Positions 7,199 through 16,842 of a stretch of DNA of 64,000 nucleotides are shown here, one piece after another. Below the pieces are notes generated by a model. It did no database searches. It had not been told where the DNA came from and was given only the letters and a program-made list of their open reading frames with translations. Every line of letters begins with the position of its first letter. Positions within the stretch are counted from its first letter, which is position 1. The DNA is from an uncultured Eubacteriaceae bacterium (GTDB taxonomy: Bacteria > Bacillota > Clostridia > Lachnospirales > CAG-274), in contig CAMVJD010000012.1 in NCBI GenBank assembly GCA_947167715.1, positions 1 through 64,000 of the forward strand, written 5' to 3'. The position numbers and the translations under genes are program-made.

Positions 7199-9566
7199 AG
7201 CCGAAGCTGCACCGAAAACTTGTCAGGACACCCTGCATTATAAATATATGTTTGAAAACGGTATATGTCAGGTCGGGGACAACTTCTTTTCAAAGATGCT
7301 TAAATTCAGCGACATAAACTATCAGGTCGCACAGCGTGATGAGCAGATAGATATTTTTTCGCGTTACTGTGAGATATTAAACTACTTTTCGCCCGAAATA
7401 AATGTACAGATAACCGTACACAACAGGCGCATTGATATAGAGGATTTTAAACAGAAGATGCTGTTCCCTATGCGTAATGACGGTAAAGACGATTTAAGGG
7501 TCGAATATAACACGATGCTTGAAAATAAGGCTTTGCAGGGTCAAAACAGTATTGTTCGTGAGAAGTATATCACTTTTGGCATTACGGCTGAAAGCTATGA
7601 TGTGGCTTATCCCGCACTTTTAAGAATTGAAACTGACTTGACGGGACAGTTTAAGGGTCTTGGATGTGATGTTATGGCGGTTTCGGGTGCGGAAAGGCTT
7701 GAATATATCAACAGTATTCTTAACCCAAATGAGCCTATGAAGTTTGACTACAAAAATATGGTAGGTACGGGGCTTACAACAAAAGACTTTATTGCGCCGT
7801 ACTATTTCGATTTTAAGCCAAACAGCAAGCAGACATACTTTGAGTTTGGGGATTATTTTGGTCAGGTTTTAATGATACGCAAGTTTCCGACCGATTTATC
7901 GGATAAGCTGCTTAATGCCCTTGCAGAGATACCCTGTAATTCAACGATAAACATACATACAAACGCTATGGATAATTCATCGGCATTGGAAATGGTAAAG
8001 ACTAAACTTGCATTTATGGAACAGGACAAATGCAACAGGCAGCAAAAGCTGTTACAACAGGGAACAGACCCCGAAATGATACCGCAGCATTTAAAGCGAC
8101 ACCTTACGGAAACAAATATGCTTATCTCCGATATGCAGGAACGTAACCAAAGGCTTTTTCAGGGCGCGATAATCGTCTTTACATCGGCTAAAACGCTTAC
8201 GGAGCTTGAAGAAAATGTTGAAAAGCTGAAAGGCAAGGCCCGCAGTTTTGGGTGTGAATTATCGCCTATTGCTTGTGAGCAGGAGGCGGGTTTAAATGCC
8301 ACTTTACCTCTTGCTAAAAATGATATAGGCATACGGCGCACACTCACAACGGCGGCACAGGCGATTTTTATTCCGTTTACTACACAGGAGTTGGCAGACG
8401 ATGGCGGTATGTATTACGGCTTAAATGCTTTATCCCGTAACCTTATATTTTTTAATCGTAAGGCGTTAAAAAATCCTGCGGGATTTGTGTTGGGCAGTCC
8501 GGGCAGCGGCAAAAGTTTTGCAACAAAACGCTGTCTTGTCGATGTAATGCTTAATTCGGAAGATGATGAGATCCTCGTTATCGACCCCGAAGCCGAATAT
8601 CTGACCTTATTTGAAAATTTCGGCGGTGAGATAGTCAAAATATCAAATGATACCGATACATATTTCAATCCGTTGGATATTTCTGCGGAGTATTCGGGCG
8701 GCGATGATGACGAGGAAAAGAGCAAAAATCCGTTGTCTTTCAAAACGGAGTTTTTATTCAGCTTTTTAGATGTTATCGTTACAAAAGAAAGCGGCATAGG
8801 TCTTTCGGGTGCGGAACGTACCCTTGTTGACAGGGTTTTGACGACATTATACAAGAAGTATTTCAAAAAGTCTAATGCCCCAATGCCTACACTTACCGAT
8901 TTTTATAATGAGCTTGAAAAAATCAAGATACCGGAATTACAGCAGGAGAAAGAAAACTTGCTGAAAGTATTGGGATTGTATACTTCGGGCAGCTTCAATT
9001 TATTCGCACATCAGACCAATGTAAATATCAATAACCGCTTTGTTGTCTATGACATACGAGACTTGGGCGAACAGCTTAAAACGCTGGGTATGTTGGTCAT
9101 CTTGGATCAGATCTGGAACAGAGTTGTTTCCAACAGATTGATAGGCAGAACAACGTGGATCGTCATAGATGAAGCGCATTTATTGTTTGCAAATCAGTTT
9201 TCGGCTCAATTCCTTGTAAGCCTTTGGAAGCGTGCAAGAAAATACGGTGCTATCTGTTCCGGCATAAGTCAGAACATAGGCGACCTGCTTGACAGCCCGC
9301 TTGCGGGAAAGATTTTAGCCAACAGTGAGTATATCTTAATGCTTAACCAATCCCCACAGGACAGGGTTAGGCTTTCGGAATTGCTGAACATATCGCCGAC
9401 ACAGATGTCATTTGTTACCAATGCCACAGCCGGACAAGGGCTTTTGCTTGCAGGCAATGCTATTGTACCGTTTGTGGATAGTTTTCCGAAAGATACAAAA
9501 CTCTATTCTATGATGACATCAAAGCTTGATGAGGTGGTAGCTTATGAGCAGCATAATCAAGAATAA
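7017..9566 (+). CDS. VirB4-type T4SS ATPase (CD1110/TraE-like)
   Basis: 849 aa if TTG 7017 is the start (AGGGGGA site upstream); an in-frame ATG at 7077 is the alternative. Either way the gene overlaps PrgI by 120-180 bases. Domains: basic N-terminus, VirB4 N-terminal domain (NGICQVGDNFFSKMLKFSD to about residue 400), then the ATPase with Walker A GSPGSGKS (493-500) and Walker B VIDEAH (716-721), and the SGISQNIGDLL segment. It powers assembly and substrate transport of the conjugation channel at the inner membrane. The next gene starts 23 bases before its stop. Confidence 0.93.
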   Translation: MFIPKENEIQRKYKEKNRESMRLLKSQKRAIKEREKQRIKQLRSQQALIEKKNLKKKKRAKAEAAPKTCQDTLHYKYMFENGICQVGDNFFSKMLKFSDINYQVAQRDEQIDIFSRYCEILNYFSPEINVQITVHNRRIDIEDFKQKMLFPMRNDGKDDLRVEYNTMLENKALQGQNSIVREKYITFGITAESYDVAYPALLRIETDLTGQFKGLGCDVMAVSGAERLEYINSILNPNEPMKFDYKNMVGTGLTTKDFIAPYYFDFKPNSKQTYFEFGDYFGQVLMIRKFPTDLSDKLLNALAEIPCNSTINIHTNAMDNSSALEMVKTKLAFMEQDKCNRQQKLLQQGTDPEMIPQHLKRHLTETNMLISDMQERNQRLFQGAIIVFTSAKTLTELEENVEKLKGKARSFGCELSPIACEQEAGLNATLPLAKNDIGIRRTLTTAAQAIFIPFTTQELADDGGMYYGLNALSRNLIFFNRKALKNPAGFVLGSPGSGKSFATKRCLVDVMLNSEDDEILVIDPEAEYLTLFENFGGEIVKISNDTDTYFNPLDISAEYSGGDDDEEKSKNPLSFKTEFLFSFLDVIVTKESGIGLSGAERTLVDRVLTTLYKKYFKKSNAPMPTLTDFYNELEKIKIPELQQEKENLLKVLGLYTSGSFNLFAHQTNVNINNRFVVYDIRDLGEQLKTLGMLVILDQIWNRVVSNRLIGRTTWIVIDEAHLLFANQFSAQFLVSLWKRARKYGAICSGISQNIGDLLDSPLAGKILANSEYILMLNQSPQDRVRLSELLNISPTQMSFVTNATAGQGLLLAGNAIVPFVDSFPKDTKLYSMMTSKLDEVVAYEQHNQE

Positions 9567-12500
9567 CGATAACTCAAAGGCGGTAAACAAGCGGCGCGAG
9601 GAAGTAAACGGCGAGCAAGTGGAAAACAGCCAAAGCAAGGCGGTCAAGAAGAAAAATATTATCAAGCAAGCCGAAGAAAAAGCTACCTACCGCGATTATT
9701 CGGGTAAGATACGTTTTGGGGACAGTGAAAAGCCCGTCCCTGATGATACAAAAGCCGAAAAAGGCAATAAGGCGCTTGATAAGGTCAAAAAGGCTAAACA
9801 AGCCGAAAGGCGCAAGGGACTTATCAGACCCGAAACAAAGGAGGATATTGTAATTCCCGAAAAGTCTGCCGAGATTGTTAAGCCCGCAGACAGCGTGGAT
9901 ATTGTTAAACCGCAATACTCCGCGCCGACATATATTCCCGATAAGCCTGTCGATATTGACAGTCCCGCATATAAAAAGGCGTTAAAAAAACAGCTTAAAC
10001 AGTATGCGGCGCAGAAAAAAACAGGCGACAACATATCAATCGGTTATCAAGCTGCCAACAGCCAGCCTTTATCGTCTACAGATATAATGAAGCCTGAAAA
10101 CAGGCTTTCTGTACCGAATATTCCGCAGGGCATTATAAAAACGGAAACATCAGCCGCCGTTATGGAGCATAAATCGGCTGTTGATGATGTAATATCGACC
10201 TCACAGGCTTATGCCCTATCCGCAACGGCAAGAGTTATGGTTGACGGAACTGTTGCCTACACTGACGGTACACAGCGGTCAAAGCTGTCTAAAATGGCAC
10301 ATCAGCGGCAGTTGGAAACTTTGCGGAGTCTTTATAAAGATGAAAGCAAAGTTGATACCGACAATGCCGCCTTTGAATACCGTGAGGACGAACAGCAGGC
10401 GCAAAGACAGCAGTATTCCGAAATGGTTGTCGAACACGCCTTGCCTATAAGGGAACATAAAGAAGTACCCGTTAAGTCTTCTAAACAGCAAATAAAGCGG
10501 CAAACAAAAGCAGAAAAGAGCAAGACAAAGCGAACGACTGTTGCCACAATAGGCACAGGAGTTGTAAAGAGCAATGTTCATTCGGCTATGAAAAACTCCG
10601 ATGATGAGACTTTGCAAATCGCAGAAAGTACAATAACCGCTGCGGAGACGGCAAAAGGTATTTTAAAGCCCGAAACCGTATCCGCCAAAAAGCGTAACCG
10701 AAAAATAAACCGTGAAAAGGCAGCGGAAGCTGCGGCGGCACTCGGCATAAAGCACGAGCTGAAACAGGATGTGAAAAACATTATCCTTGAAAAAGGAGAC
10801 CAATCGGGCGAATTGCTGAAAGTCGGCGGAAAATCCGTTATCAAGGCTATACGGGAGGATATATCCGAAAAAGGCAACGAGGATTTAGCTTTTAAAGCTG
10901 TTGATGATGTTATCCAAACAGGCGAAACTGCTGTTGCAGCAAAAGATGTTATCGTTGCAGGCACTAACGGAGTTATAGATATTGCAAAAACGGGCAAATC
11001 GGCTGTTAAAGCTGTTAAAAACGCCCCGCAAACAGCAAAATCCGCCTTACAAAAGGTGCAGGACACAAAGCGGAAATATGATGCTTATAAAAACTTACAG
11101 AAAAAGCAGAAAATGGCGGTTATCAAAAGCAAGGCGGCAAGCAAGGCGAAGAAAGTTGCTGATGAAGCCTTAAAGTCGGCAAAATCGGCGGCAATAAAGG
11201 TGTTGGCGGTATTGCTTGTCAATGTTGTGCTTATTGTTGCTATCTGCGGAGTGGTCATTGCATCCATAGGCTCTTTTATATGGCAGACCCCGTCAGCCCT
11301 CGATACTACGGCGATAATAAAACTTATCTCCGAAAAGGATTGTAAACAACAGGAAAATTGGATGAACAAGGGATATAAAAATATCGAGCTTGAAGCGAAA
11401 AACGATAACAACAGCGACAAAAGCTATAAATGTGTTTATGCGCTGTCTGTCGATAGGCCGCTTGACGATGCGTATATAAAAACAGCAGAAAACTCCGACG
11501 GAGAGGAATTAACGCCCACATACGGCGGATTTAACAAGGTGTTTTCATCTTCCGATGAAATGTTTGAAGAATACCGATGGACTACCGATGATTACCGTGC
11601 GGCACTTGCGTATATACAAACAAAAAAAGATAATCTTGGGTGGTTTTCCACATTTTTCGGGTTTGTGGGCGAACAGCAGCTTAAAAATGCCGCAGGCGAA
11701 CTCCATAAATCAACCTATAATTACGGCATAAAGCTGATAGACGTTGATGCCGACAATAATGTTACGGAATCGTATGTAAGCCCGATTTACTCAAAAACCT
11801 TTTCAAAGGGTAAGAAAACCATTTACTACTATTTTGGCAGAAAGTATTCGGTCAAATATCTGATAGACAATGATATAGTGCGTTTTGACAATGATGATGG
11901 CAAAAACAAAAGTATGAAAGAAAAATTTGAATACACCTATAAATACGGCAATTTCGCCGTTGCAAACCTTTCTTTCCCGCTTGATATTGACGATGACGAA
12001 ACGATTGAAAGCCGCATTTCAAAGCACTTCGGAAAACAAGTGGTATTGACATATACCCCACCCGAAAGAAACCCCGATAAAACAATGTACGGCAGTATAT
12101 CAAAAAAATCAAAATATCACTTGGCAACAGACTTGTCGGCTGATGCAGGCGATATGATATACGCTCCCATTTCGGGGCTTTGTAAAGTGACCCAGCGCGA
12201 GGGACGAGGTTTTGAGTATGTTATATCTACGGCATACAGCGGCAACAGCTTTGACTTCACAAAAGACGGTTATTTGATAAAAATATCTTGTTCATCGGCA
12301 TCATTTATATCGACAAGTACACCGACCATTGTGCATCAGGGGGATGCACTCGGAAAGGTGGCGCACAATATTGCGGTAAACACAAGCGTACCCGATAAAG
12401 ATAACGATACCGAAAACGAGGATATTATGGCGGACAAGCTGTTCCCCTGCTGTACAAGCACAGTATATCACGAAATAGGAGGCGATATATTCGATATTCC

Positions 12501-12630
12501 CGAAGCTGAACAGGACCATATCCATATTGAAATGTACAAGCTGCCCTGCGATTTTACAAATGAAGCGGATATGGTAAAAAATGTGCTTGCACCCGAATTG
12601 TTTTTTGACTATTCAAGGGAAGAAGAATGA
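9544..12630 (+). CDS. Membrane-anchored M23-family peptidoglycan hydrolase of the conjugation apparatus
   Basis: 1028 aa. Residues 1-550 are long, charged and low in complexity (many Lys/Glu/Ala, predicted cytoplasmic). One membrane segment lies at about 553-580 (VLAVLLVNVVLIVAICGVV). The extracellular part has an unassigned region (about 600-820) and an M23/LytM domain with zinc-site pattern HLATD (H859, D863) and HIH (H992, H994). Enzymes of this kind open the cell wall at the secretion site, like the VirB1/CD1108-type hydrolases. The NlpC/P60 or lysozyme domain often seen in such proteins was not recognised. It overlaps VirB4 by 23 bases and is followed by DUF4315. Confidence 0.85.
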   Translation: MSSIIKNNDNSKAVNKRREEVNGEQVENSQSKAVKKKNIIKQAEEKATYRDYSGKIRFGDSEKPVPDDTKAEKGNKALDKVKKAKQAERRKGLIRPETKEDIVIPEKSAEIVKPADSVDIVKPQYSAPTYIPDKPVDIDSPAYKKALKKQLKQYAAQKKTGDNISIGYQAANSQPLSSTDIMKPENRLSVPNIPQGIIKTETSAAVMEHKSAVDDVISTSQAYALSATARVMVDGTVAYTDGTQRSKLSKMAHQRQLETLRSLYKDESKVDTDNAAFEYREDEQQAQRQQYSEMVVEHALPIREHKEVPVKSSKQQIKRQTKAEKSKTKRTTVATIGTGVVKSNVHSAMKNSDDETLQIAESTITAAETAKGILKPETVSAKKRNRKINREKAAEAAAALGIKHELKQDVKNIILEKGDQSGELLKVGGKSVIKAIREDISEKGNEDLAFKAVDDVIQTGETAVAAKDVIVAGTNGVIDIAKTGKSAVKAVKNAPQTAKSALQKVQDTKRKYDAYKNLQKKQKMAVIKSKAASKAKKVADEALKSAKSAAIKVLAVLLVNVVLIVAICGVVIASIGSFIWQTPSALDTTAIIKLISEKDCKQQENWMNKGYKNIELEAKNDNNSDKSYKCVYALSVDRPLDDAYIKTAENSDGEELTPTYGGFNKVFSSSDEMFEEYRWTTDDYRAALAYIQTKKDNLGWFSTFFGFVGEQQLKNAAGELHKSTYNYGIKLIDVDADNNVTESYVSPIYSKTFSKGKKTIYYYFGRKYSVKYLIDNDIVRFDNDDGKNKSMKEKFEYTYKYGNFAVANLSFPLDIDDDETIESRISKHFGKQVVLTYTPPERNPDKTMYGSISKKSKYHLATDLSADAGDMIYAPISGLCKVTQREGRGFEYVISTAYSGNSFDFTKDGYLIKISCSSASFISTSTPTIVHQGDALGKVAHNIAVNTSVPDKDNDTENEDIMADKLFPCCTSTVYHEIGGDIFDIPEAEQDHIHIEMYKLPCDFTNEADMVKNVLAPELFFDYSREEE

Positions 12631-12649
12631 AAGGAGATATTATTAAAAA

Positions 12650-12916
12650 ATGAAGGAAAACAAGAAGAAAAAAGCTGTCAGAAAGGTCTTGGACTTTGAG
12701 AAGAAGATAACCGAAGCCAAAGACAAACTTGACAGCCTTGAAGAAAGGAAAAATGCTGTTGTGGCGGCAAGCGTTGTTGACGAGTTGTCGGCTAACGGTA
12801 TGACCCTTTCGGACTTTTTCGATATGGTTGACAGCCGCAAGGGCGGCAAAAGCAAACCTATCGAAAAAACAGACGAAAAAACGATAAATAACTTTAACGG
12901 AGGTACAAACCAGTGA
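12650..12916 (+). CDS. DUF4315-family small conjugation protein
   Basis: 88 aa with AAAGGAG site. Charged coiled-coil-like N-terminus (VLDFEKKITEAKDKLDSLEE) followed by ASVVDELSANGMTLSDFFDM, the DUF4315 signature found right after the M23 hydrolase in clostridial ICEs. Function unknown; the conserved position implies a structural or regulatory role in the transfer apparatus. Its stop overlaps the GTG start of the next gene. Confidence 0.85.
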   Translation: MKENKKKKAVRKVLDFEKKITEAKDKLDSLEERKNAVVAASVVDELSANGMTLSDFFDMVDSRKGGKSKPIEKTDEKTINNFNGGTNQ

Positions 12917-13593
12917 GAAAAATAATTATAACTTGTTTAATGGTAACAGCGATTTTTGTAAACAGCGTTTATGCTGCCGATACACCGCTGATAGAACGTG
13001 TCGATACGGCGGTCAATAACTATGATGAGAATATCGACATAAGCGATAATCAGCTTAACGATGATGAATTTGTTGCAGCTATGACAGAATACTTTGCAAA
13101 GTATTCAAGTGCAGGACTTATAAACTGCACCTTGCAGGCGTATGACAATGACGAAAACGGACTTTACGATGTGATAGCACCCGAATACAGGTACTCGGAA
13201 CAAATGAGCCGTATCATAAACAGGCAGAATGACCGTGCCGAGGATAAGATAATATCAAAGGCGGCAAATCTTGCATCCGAAGAACAGGTCAAATATGTAT
13301 ATGCCTACTTTTGTACCAACTATGTGTATGATAATGAACTGAATTACGATCTGAACCACTTATACACGGAAAACAGCGGCACTTGTGCTTCTTTTTCAAT
13401 CTCATTCAAAAACATAATGGATAAACTCGATATTCCCTGCAAAATAGTCATATCAGATGATATGACACACGAATGGAATCAAGTTTTTATAAATAACGAA
13501 TGGCGCAATATTGACATAACCGAAGGCATAAGGCTTTACGGGACAGGCTATGCAGGTGCGGTTTGGCGTGCATATCTTACAACGAACAATTAA
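12913..13593 (+). CDS. Exported transglutaminase-like protein
   Basis: 226 aa, GTG start overlapping the DUF4315 stop, with GGAGG upstream. Residues 1-21 are a signal peptide ending in VYAADTP. The C-terminal half carries a transglutaminase-like Cys-His-Asp set: SGTCASFSISFKNIMDKL (Cys), THEWNQVFINNEWRNIDIT (His then Asp). Such domains act as cysteine proteases or protein cross-linkers; which applies here cannot be told. As last gene of the transfer operon, followed by a terminator, it may act on cell-wall or surface proteins during mating (inference). Confidence 0.8.
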   Translation: MRKIIITCLMVTAIFVNSVYAADTPLIERVDTAVNNYDENIDISDNQLNDDEFVAAMTEYFAKYSSAGLINCTLQAYDNDENGLYDVIAPEYRYSEQMSRIINRQNDRAEDKIISKAANLASEEQVKYVYAYFCTNYVYDNELNYDLNHLYTENSGTCASFSISFKNIMDKLDIPCKIVISDDMTHEWNQVFINNEWRNIDITEGIRLYGTGYAGAVWRAYLTTNN

Positions 13594-13608
13594 ATACAAC
13601 ACGTTACG

Positions 13609-13640
13609 GAGCCGAGTTTTAACAATTCGACTCTTTTTTT
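13609..13640 (+). terminator. Intrinsic terminator closing the transfer operon
   Basis: GAGCCGA (13609-13615) pairs with TCGACTC (13627-13633) with one mismatch, followed by seven T. It sits 16 bases after the transglutaminase-like stop and directly before the ribosome site of the next gene. Confidence 0.65.
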
Positions 13641-13655
13641 ATGGGAAGGAGAACT

Positions 13656-14471
13656 ATGGATAAAGAAAAAATTGCTATCGAAAGATTAAAAACAGCGGCG
13701 GAAATGAGTCTTGCAACATACCAAAAGCCCTTAATCATCACATATTCAGGAGGGAAAGATTCGGAAGTGCTTTTAGAATTAGCAAAGCGAAGCGGCATAG
13801 AGTTTGAAGTAAATCACTCTCACACTACCGCAGATGCACCGCCCACTGTCTATCACATAAGAAAGGTTTTTAAAGACCTTGAAGAACAGGGAATAAAATG
13901 TACGATAGAATATCCCCGAATGTCAATGTGGGAACTTATCGTACATAAGTGCATTTGCCCCACAAGAATAATCAGATTTTGCTGTCGGGAGTTGAAAGAA
14001 AACAAATGCAAGCACCGTATGATAGCAACGGGTGTACGCTGGGATGAAAGCGTTAAGCGAAAGAAAACCCGCGGCATTTATGAAGATATGCACAGCAATA
14101 CGGAAAAGAAAATCATCCTTATGAATGACAATGATGATAAACGCAGGCTTTTTGAACGCTGCCAAATGCAGGCTAAAACTATCGTAAACCCCATTGTCGA
14201 TTTCACAACAGATGAAATATGGAAGTTTTACGATAATGAATGTAAGTACCGAAACCCCTTATATGATATGGGCTTCAAGCGTGTTGGCTGTATCGGCTGC
14301 CCGATGGCTTCAAAATCACGCCTTATGGAGTTTGAAGCCTTTCCGAAGTACAAAGAGTTATACATAAGAACCTTTGACAAAATGCTTGAACATCGCAAGG
14401 AAAAAGGTCTTGAAACAAGACTCGAATGGAATTCGGGACAGGATGTATTTGATTGGTGGATAAACGGATAA
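13656..14471 (+). CDS. PAPS-reductase/DndC-like ATP-pyrophosphatase family protein
   Basis: 271 aa; start 13656 chosen for GGAAGGAG just upstream (an in-frame ATG at 13641 overlaps that site). PP-loop SGGKDS at residues 31-36 for ATP binding. Four cysteines in FCCREL and GCIGCP form a likely iron-sulfur site, as in DndC and related PAPS-reductase-like proteins. DndC takes part in DNA phosphorothioation, but no DndA/B/D/E partners are present here. Orphan copies are common in clostridial ICEs with unknown substrate. It is followed by a small inverted repeat and topoisomerase III. Confidence 0.8.
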   Translation: MDKEKIAIERLKTAAEMSLATYQKPLIITYSGGKDSEVLLELAKRSGIEFEVNHSHTTADAPPTVYHIRKVFKDLEEQGIKCTIEYPRMSMWELIVHKCICPTRIIRFCCRELKENKCKHRMIATGVRWDESVKRKKTRGIYEDMHSNTEKKIILMNDNDDKRRLFERCQMQAKTIVNPIVDFTTDEIWKFYDNECKYRNPLYDMGFKRVGCIGCPMASKSRLMEFEAFPKYKELYIRTFDKMLEHRKEKGLETRLEWNSGQDVFDWWING

Positions 14472-14474
14472 AAA

Positions 14475-14493
14475 CTACAACAGCTTGTTGTAG
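14475..14493. promoter_or_regulatory. 8-bp inverted repeat upstream of topoisomerase III
   Basis: CTACAACA and TGTTGTAG are separated by GCT, 20 bases before the topoisomerase start. No T run follows, so it is more like an operator or mRNA stabilising hairpin than a terminator. Confidence 0.4.
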
Positions 14494-14512
14494 AAATGGA
14501 GGTAATAAATAT

Positions 14513-16252
14513 ATGACAAAACATAAACTTGTAATTGCGGAAAAACCGTCTGTTGCACAGACCATAGCTAAAGTTATAGGTGCAAAGAACAGGAATGACG
14601 GTTATATAGAGGGCAACGGTTATATCGTATCTTGGTGTGTGGGACACCTTGTATCGACTGCCCCGCCCGAAAGTTATGACGAAAAGTATAAAAAGTGGGA
14701 TAATCTGCCCATCATTCCTACTGTATGGAAATATGAGGTACTGCCCGGTACGAAAAAACAGTTTGGTATTCTTAAAAAGCTGATGAACAGCAGTAAGGTA
14801 GACAGCGTTATTTGTGCAACGGACGCAGGGCGTGAGGGCGAGCTGATTTTCAGACTTGTATACAACGAAGCAGGCTGTAAAAAGCCGATAGAACGCCTTT
14901 GGGTATCGTCACTTGAAGATGAGGCCATTAAAAAGGGCTTTGGCAATTTAAAGTCGGGGATGGAATACAATAACCTTTATCAGTCCGCACTCTGCCGTGA
15001 ACGTGCCGACTGGCTTGTGGGCATTAACGCAACAAGGTATTTTACAGTTAAGAACGGCAATAACGGTGTTATCAGCATAGGTCGTGTTCAGACTCCGACA
15101 CTTGCCCTTATTGTTGAGCGTGACAGCGAGATAAAAAACTTCAAAAAAGGTTATTATTATACGGTTGAGATAAACTGCGGGCTTTTTAAGGCTGTCAGTC
15201 TAAAGTTCGATGTCAAGGACTTAGCGGAAGCCGTAAAGAATAACTGCCAAACGGCAAAAGTCAAAGAGATAACAAAGGAAACCAAAACCGCTGCCCCGCC
15301 GAAACTCTACGACCTTACATCATTACAACGTGATGCAAACAGGATGTTCGGCTTTACGGCACAACAGACACTTGATATTTTACAGAAATTATACGAGAGC
15401 AAACTTGTAACCTATCCCCGAACGGACAGCCGATACTTGACGGAAGATATGGGCGATACGGCACTTGACATCATAAACGCCATAACAACGGCATTGGACT
15501 TTGAAATAAACGACGAACCCGATGTGAAGCGTGTTATGAATAACGCAGGTGTTACAGATCATCACGCCATCATCCCGACAGCAAATATAAAAACAGCAGA
15601 TTTATCGGGACTTGACGATAATTCGACCAAACTCTTATATATCATCTGTGCAAGGCTTTTAACGGCAACAGCCCCAAAGCACGAATATGAGGTAACAACG
15701 GTAACATTATCGTCAACAGGCTGTGATTTTACCGCAACGGGCAGGGTTATCAAAAACGGCGGTTTTAAAGATGTTGAAAAGCAGTTTTTATCTATGACAA
15801 AGGGAAAAAGCAATAATAACGAAGACACGGAGAATATCTTGCCAAACATCTCGGAAGATATGGAATATCCCGTAGTCCCCACCGTTGTTGAACACGAAAC
15901 CACACCACCCAAACACTACTCCGAAGATACCTTGCTTTCGGCTATGGAAAATGCGGGCAATAATGATTTTATAGAAGATTGTTATGAGCGTAAGGGGCTT
16001 GGAACACCCGCAACAAGAGCAAATATCATAGAAACACTTATCAAGCGCGGATATGTTGAACGTAAAGGAAAACAGCTTATCTCAACAGATAAGGGCGCAA
16101 AAGTTGTATTTTCCGTACCCGAAATCCTGCGCTCCGCAAAAATGACAGCAGAATGGGAAAATGAGCTTTCGCAGATTGCTAAAGACAAGGCTGACAGCAA
16201 GGCTTTTATGCACCATATCGAAAACTTTGTGAAGATTATTCTATCTGCATAA
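14513..16252 (+). CDS. topB: DNA topoisomerase III
   Basis: 579 aa. Start 14513 follows ATGGAGGTAATAA; an in-frame upstream start at 14453 lies inside the previous gene. TOPRIM domain at the N-terminus (LVIAEKPSVAQTIAK with Glu10; ATDAGREGE at 102-110), IGRVQTPTLALIVERD, and active-site Tyr301 in TYPRTDSRY. GLGTPATRANIIETLI and KGYVERKGK-type segments close the core. Type IA topoisomerases of ICEs relax or decatenate DNA during transfer and replication. The C-terminus is short, with no zinc fingers, as is common for mobile-element copies. Confidence 0.93.
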   Translation: MTKHKLVIAEKPSVAQTIAKVIGAKNRNDGYIEGNGYIVSWCVGHLVSTAPPESYDEKYKKWDNLPIIPTVWKYEVLPGTKKQFGILKKLMNSSKVDSVICATDAGREGELIFRLVYNEAGCKKPIERLWVSSLEDEAIKKGFGNLKSGMEYNNLYQSALCRERADWLVGINATRYFTVKNGNNGVISIGRVQTPTLALIVERDSEIKNFKKGYYYTVEINCGLFKAVSLKFDVKDLAEAVKNNCQTAKVKEITKETKTAAPPKLYDLTSLQRDANRMFGFTAQQTLDILQKLYESKLVTYPRTDSRYLTEDMGDTALDIINAITTALDFEINDEPDVKRVMNNAGVTDHHAIIPTANIKTADLSGLDDNSTKLLYIICARLLTATAPKHEYEVTTVTLSSTGCDFTATGRVIKNGGFKDVEKQFLSMTKGKSNNNEDTENILPNISEDMEYPVVPTVVEHETTPPKHYSEDTLLSAMENAGNNDFIEDCYERKGLGTPATRANIIETLIKRGYVERKGKQLISTDKGAKVVFSVPEILRSAKMTAEWENELSQIAKDKADSKAFMHHIENFVKIILSA

Positions 16253-16263
16253 GGAGGCATTTA

Positions 16264-16842
16264 ATGGGATTAAATATCAAATATTTAACAAGTGACAGAA
16301 CAGCGCAGGGCGATGAAGTTTACACACCGTTTTATGCTGTTGCGCCGATTTTAAAATATGTTGATAAAAGCAAAAAAATATGGTGTCCTTTTGACGAAAA
16401 TTGGAGTGCATTTTACCAGACTTTTAAAGAAAACGGCTACAAAGTTATACGCAGCAGTTTAGAGGATGGACAGGACTTTTTTAGTTACGAGCCTGCCGCT
16501 TATGATATTATCATAAGCAACCCACCTTTTAGCAAAAAAGATCTTGTACTTAAAAGGCTTGATGAACTTGGCAAGCCGTTTATGCTTTTATTGCCCATAA
16601 ACTCCATACAAGGCAACAAGCGTTATGATTGGTGCTATAAAAACGGTATAGAGATGTTGGCATTTGACAAAAGGATTGATTATCATACTTGGGGTAATTT
16701 TCAAACATACACAAAAGGAAATCATTTTGGAAGTGCCTACTTCTGCCGTAACGTACTGCCAAAAGCCCTTATTGTTGAAAAACTTGAAAAGTTTGAAAGA
16801 CCACTAAAGGAAAAAACAAGACAAGAAAGGACGGAAACATAA
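16264..16842 (+). CDS. Small N6-adenine DNA methyltransferase-like protein
   Basis: 192 aa, ribosome site AAGGAGG. It has the catalytic NPPF motif at 86-89 (IIISNPPFSKKD) preceded by WCPFDENWSAFY in place of the usual SAM-binding glycine loop, a layout seen in small phage and ICE Dam-like methylases. It likely modifies adenine to protect incoming DNA or to mark element DNA, but no restriction partner is adjacent. Its stop overlaps the Sel1 gene start by one base (TAATG). Confidence 0.75.
   Translation: MGLNIKYLTSDRTAQGDEVYTPFYAVAPILKYVDKSKKIWCPFDENWSAFYQTFKENGYKVIRSSLEDGQDFFSYEPAAYDIIISNPPFSKKDLVLKRLDELGKPFMLLLPINSIQGNKRYDWCYKNGIEMLAFDKRIDYHTWGNFQTYTKGNHFGSAYFCRNVLPKALIVEKLEKFERPLKEKTRQERTET

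Noticed and set aside
14820-14846. Apparent loss of a TOPRIM aspartate in topoisomerase III (DAGRE)
   Set aside because: From memory, many Firmicute TopB proteins carry the same Gly, so it is not a defect.
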